Source of the DNA: JALZVT01 sp964611345 | GTDB taxonomy: Bacteria > Pseudomonadota > Gammaproteobacteria > Pseudomonadales > Azotimanducaceae | Assembly: GCA_964611345.1 (NCBI GenBank) | Contig: CAZSYU010000011.1 | Span: 6,781-70,780 of the forward strand | Direction of reading: 5' to 3' | DNA length: 64,000 bases | Shown here: piece by piece, positions 61,735 through 64,000 of the stretch | How the letters are laid out: each line of letters starts with the position of its first letter | How positions within the stretch are numbered: position 1 is the first letter of the stretch | Program-made: the position numbers and the translations under genes | The notes under the pieces: generated by a model | Told to the model about the DNA's origin: nothing | The model's database searches: none | The model's input: the letters and a program-made list of their open reading frames with translations, nothing else

Positions 61735-62799
61735 ATGATTGCTGGGGAAGACAAAGTGAAATTAACTCCGATGGGGCATGACGGACGGCATAAAACCGTT
61801 GCAGGCTTTGTAAATCCATTTGCAACCTCGAAACATGCCAGCCTTGTCGACTTCATAAAGGCCCGGTTTCGCAGTGGTAAGTGGGCGAAGTACAACCCTG
61901 CGCAGTACACCGTCCCAACCGCCAGGCCCGTTTTTGCCCAGCCGGGGCATGGCGTTGAGCGCGAAGAGCAGCCGGTGGTGACCTGGATTGGGCACTCGAC
62001 GGTGTTGCTGCAACACTGCGGAATCAATGTGTTAACCGATCCGGTGTTCAGTAACTACGCCTCACCATTGAGCTTTGCCGGTCCAAAACGCATCACCGCA
62101 CCAGCCGTTACCATTGGCGAGTTACCGCCCATTGATGTGGTAGTTATTTCGCACAACCATTATGACCATCTGGATACTGCGAGCGTGCAGGCCCTGGGGA
62201 ATACCCCGAGATACTTCGTGCCGCTGGGCGTGAAAGTCTGGATGGTAGCCAAGGGCATAGCGCCAGAACGTGTCACAGAGCTTGACTGGTGGGAGTCACA
62301 TACCGTTACTGTTCGTGGTGTACAGGTAGAGGTAACAGCAACCCCTACCCAACACTTCTCTGGCCGAGGTTTGTTTGATAGTGACAAAACCCTGTGGGTA
62401 TCCTGGCTTGTTGACTGGGGCGGTTTCACAAGCTGGTTTGGTGGTGATACCGGTTACAACGAGCATCAGTTTCGTGAGATTGGCGAGCGGTTCCCAGACA
62501 TAGACTTCGGAATCATTCCGATAGGGGCCTATGAACCCCAGTGGTTTATGGGTCGCATTCACGTAACCCCCGAAGAAGCCGTGCGTATTCACCAGGACAT
62601 TGGCGCCAGGCAGTCGATGGGTATTCACTGGGGCACCTTTATCTTGACGGCGGAAGAGATCGACGAACCGCCGCGACGTTTGGCGGCCGCACTCGAGCAG
62701 GTTGGTTTGGCGGCAGAAGACTTTGCGGTGTTCGCGGTCGGTGAGTCGCGAACTTATCCCTTTACAGATTTGCAACCAACACAGCGGCAATCGCGATAG
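61735..62799 (+). CDS. MBL-fold hydrolase, NAPE-PLD-like
   Basis: This 354-residue metallo-beta-lactamase-fold enzyme has the motif SHNHYDHLD (H140, H142, D144, H145) and WFGGDTGYNEHQF. An early VTWIGHSTVLLQHCGINVLTDPVFS and late IHWGTFILTAEEIDEPPRRL match NAPE-PLD and its bacterial relatives, which cleave N-acyl-phosphatidylethanolamines or other phosphodiesters. No signal peptide is seen. It may close a lipid-related cluster with the PC-synthase-like gene. The 3' end overlaps the convergent NSS transporter gene by 38 bp. Confidence 0.9.
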   Translation: MIAGEDKVKLTPMGHDGRHKTVAGFVNPFATSKHASLVDFIKARFRSGKWAKYNPAQYTVPTARPVFAQPGHGVEREEQPVVTWIGHSTVLLQHCGINVLTDPVFSNYASPLSFAGPKRITAPAVTIGELPPIDVVVISHNHYDHLDTASVQALGNTPRYFVPLGVKVWMVAKGIAPERVTELDWWESHTVTVRGVQVEVTATPTQHFSGRGLFDSDKTLWVSWLVDWGGFTSWFGGDTGYNEHQFREIGERFPDIDFGIIPIGAYEPQWFMGRIHVTPEEAVRIHQDIGARQSMGIHWGTFILTAEEIDEPPRRLAAALEQVGLAAEDFAVFAVGESRTYPFTDLQPTQRQSR

Positions 62800-64000
62800 G
62801 CGCGATAAACCGGGTGAGCACCAACCACAACTTGTAGAGTGCACCGTCCCCGACCCCTAGTTCTTCGACCTGTACTTCATGGCTGATGATCCAGCCCGCA
62901 AACACCGCATAGAGCACGCCGCCTATCGGCAAGACCAGATTGCTGACGAAATAGTCGATGAGATCGAACGGTGTTTTTGTCGCGAATGTTGTGAAGTTAC
63001 CCAGTGGATAGACTTTTTCCCAACTGGAAAACGAGAACACGGTGACTAGCCCCAACAGAAAAGTGCCTGTGCCAATGAGGCATGCAGCCTTTGTGCGGGA
63101 GACGCTCGCACGTTCGGCTGCACGCATGGTCATGGTTTCGAGCATTGAAATAGATGATGTTAGCGCCGCAAACAATATCATTAGAAAGAATGCTGCCCCG
63201 ATGAGAGCGCCGCCCGGCATGGTCGCAAACGCGGAAGACAGCGTAACGAAAATCAATCCGGGCCCTTCTGCCGGGTCAAGGCCATTCGCGAAAACAATGG
63301 GGAAGATGGCAAGGCCAGCCAGCAGCGCAACCAGGGTATCACCCAGGGAGACTGTTACGGCCGCACGAAACAGGTTGACGTTTTTCGGCAGATAGGCGCT
63401 GTAGGTAAGTACTGCGCCAACGCCAACGTTTACCGAGAAGAAAGCCTGACCCACAGCGGCGAGTGCAACGGGTCCGGTGATCTTGCTGACATCTGCGCTG
63501 AATAAAAAGTCAGTTGCTGACTTAAAATCGCCAACAATGGCGGAGTTAATAACAAGACCCACCAGCGTGATAAACAATGCCGGCATCAAAAATTTAACTA
63601 CCCGCTCCAAACCGAACTTAATACCCTTTGATATCACCAGCACGGTGGCGCCGGTAAACACGGCGTGCCAAAAGATCATGGGCAGGGGGTTGTGCAAAAA
63701 GGCGCCAAAGCTTGCGCCAACTTCTTCTGGTGTTAATCCGTTTAGGGCGCCACTGGCAGACTTGCCAAGGTAGGCCAGTGTCCAGCCGGCGATCACGCTA
63801 TAAAAACTAAGCACCAGTCCCAGCGCAAACACACCCATCCAGCCGAGCATTGCCCACGATGGGCTGGCGTTGTGTTCGGCGGCGAGGTTCTTCATGGCTG
63901 TAGGCGCGCTGGCCTTGCCGCGCCGACCGATCATCATCTCCGACAGCATGATGGGCGTGGCGATAATCAAAATGGCGAGCACATACACCAGTACAAAGGC
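62762..64000 (-). CDS. Sodium-dependent NSS-family transporter (5' end outside window)
   Basis: About 412 residues are visible, and the frame runs off the right edge. ATPIMLSEMMIGRRGKASAP, GQAFFSVNVGVGAVLTYSAYLP (the Na+-binding TM6-8 region), LLAGLAIFPIVFANGLDPAEGPGLIFVTLSSAF and SSISMLETMTMRAAERAS are typical of LeuT/NSS amino-acid transporters. The first helix with its Na+ site is missing here. It imports amino acids or osmolytes driven by sodium, which fits a marine setting. Confidence 0.93.
   Translation of the reverse strand, partial: AFVLVYVLAILIIATPIMLSEMMIGRRGKASAPTAMKNLAAEHNASPSWAMLGWMGVFALGLVLSFYSVIAGWTLAYLGKSASGALNGLTPEEVGASFGAFLHNPLPMIFWHAVFTGATVLVISKGIKFGLERVVKFLMPALFITLVGLVINSAIVGDFKSATDFLFSADVSKITGPVALAAVGQAFFSVNVGVGAVLTYSAYLPKNVNLFRAAVTVSLGDTLVALLAGLAIFPIVFANGLDPAEGPGLIFVTLSSAFATMPGGALIGAAFFLMILFAALTSSISMLETMTMRAAERASVSRTKAACLIGTGTFLLGLVTVFSFSSWEKVYPLGNFTTFATKTPFDLIDYFVSNLVLPIGGVLYAVFAGWIISHEVQVEELGVGDGALYKLWLVLTRFIAPIAIAAVLVANL

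Overview
The window looks like a chromosomal segment of a Gram-negative gammaproteobacterium, probably a marine or aquatic heterotroph. The evidence is the outer-membrane proteins (TonB-dependent receptor, OmpA, LysM/beta-barrel protein), the periplasmic lipoproteins, the DusC- and Hpt-like housekeeping genes, and a large load of oxidative catabolism genes (two CYP153-type P450s, a Baeyer-Villiger-type monooxygenase, two phytanoyl-CoA dioxygenase-like enzymes, CaiB/BaiF CoA transferase, three GSTs, two sterol-desaturase-family proteins). The lineage is inferred from gene content only. Coding density is very high. No gene-free stretch exceeds 300 bases; the longest is the divergent region at 55104-55356, in which I see no further gene. 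I found no tRNA, rRNA, CRISPR array, insertion sequence or phage gene. Three runs of exactly 100 N (20612-20711, 35539-35638, 55797-55896) are assembly gaps inside genes.

Layout. 1-2356: 3' part of a TonB-dependent receptor, followed by a strong bidirectional terminator. 2475-4657: a metallo-beta-lactamase (MBL) fold protein and a divergent luciferase-like oxidoreductase. 4664-12894: a long minus-strand run of uncharacterised secreted protein, alpha/beta hydrolase, MsrA lipoprotein, CaiB/BaiF CoA transferase, secreted MBL protein, Baeyer-Villiger-type monooxygenase and GPH-type transporter. The last three of these are coupled by ATGA overlaps. 13034-20116: an oxygenase-rich block (CmcJ/NvfI-like, SDR, GST, class III aminotransferase, two PhyH proteins, aldo-keto reductase). 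20200-23525: OmpA-like protein, mechanosensitive channel, DusC-like synthase. 23660-28249: lipoprotein, sterol desaturase, CYP153-type P450, D-aminoacylase-like amidohydrolase. 28274-34706 (minus): phosphatase, RecQ, Lon-substrate-binding-domain protein, sterol desaturase, degenerate M23-like protein. 34901-43308: SPOR-like protein, gamma-carbonic anhydrase, two MFS transporters, GH2 enzyme, beta-lactamase-fold hydrolase, GST, Hpt. 43451-52268: secreted protein plus transglutaminase-like protein, PhoD, a second CYP153-type P450, pilin-like protein, amidase, GST, SDR.

The best candidate for an undescribed system is at 52298-57972. A compact minus-strand operon encodes three pilin-like secreted proteins and a PapD-like periplasmic chaperone. 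Divergent to it is a large envelope protein with an N-terminal LysM domain, a 15-bp (PDISA) repeat, a long beta-barrel-like region and a C-terminal SdrD-B-like domain. No canonical FimD/PapC usher is present, so the divergent protein may replace it or anchor the product. A perfect 13-bp inverted repeat inside the chaperone start region could set the ratio of pilin to chaperone. A fourth pilin-like gene lies 3 kb away at 48553-49176.

57972-64000 continues on the plus strand with a DUF4105 protein, a phosphatidylcholine-synthase-like enzyme, a DUF885 lipoprotein and a NAPE-PLD-like MBL hydrolase, which suggests membrane-lipid remodelling. A partial sodium-coupled NSS transporter enters from the right edge. 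A recurrent theme is short tandem duplication (11-19 bp units) at gene ends, starts and signal peptides.
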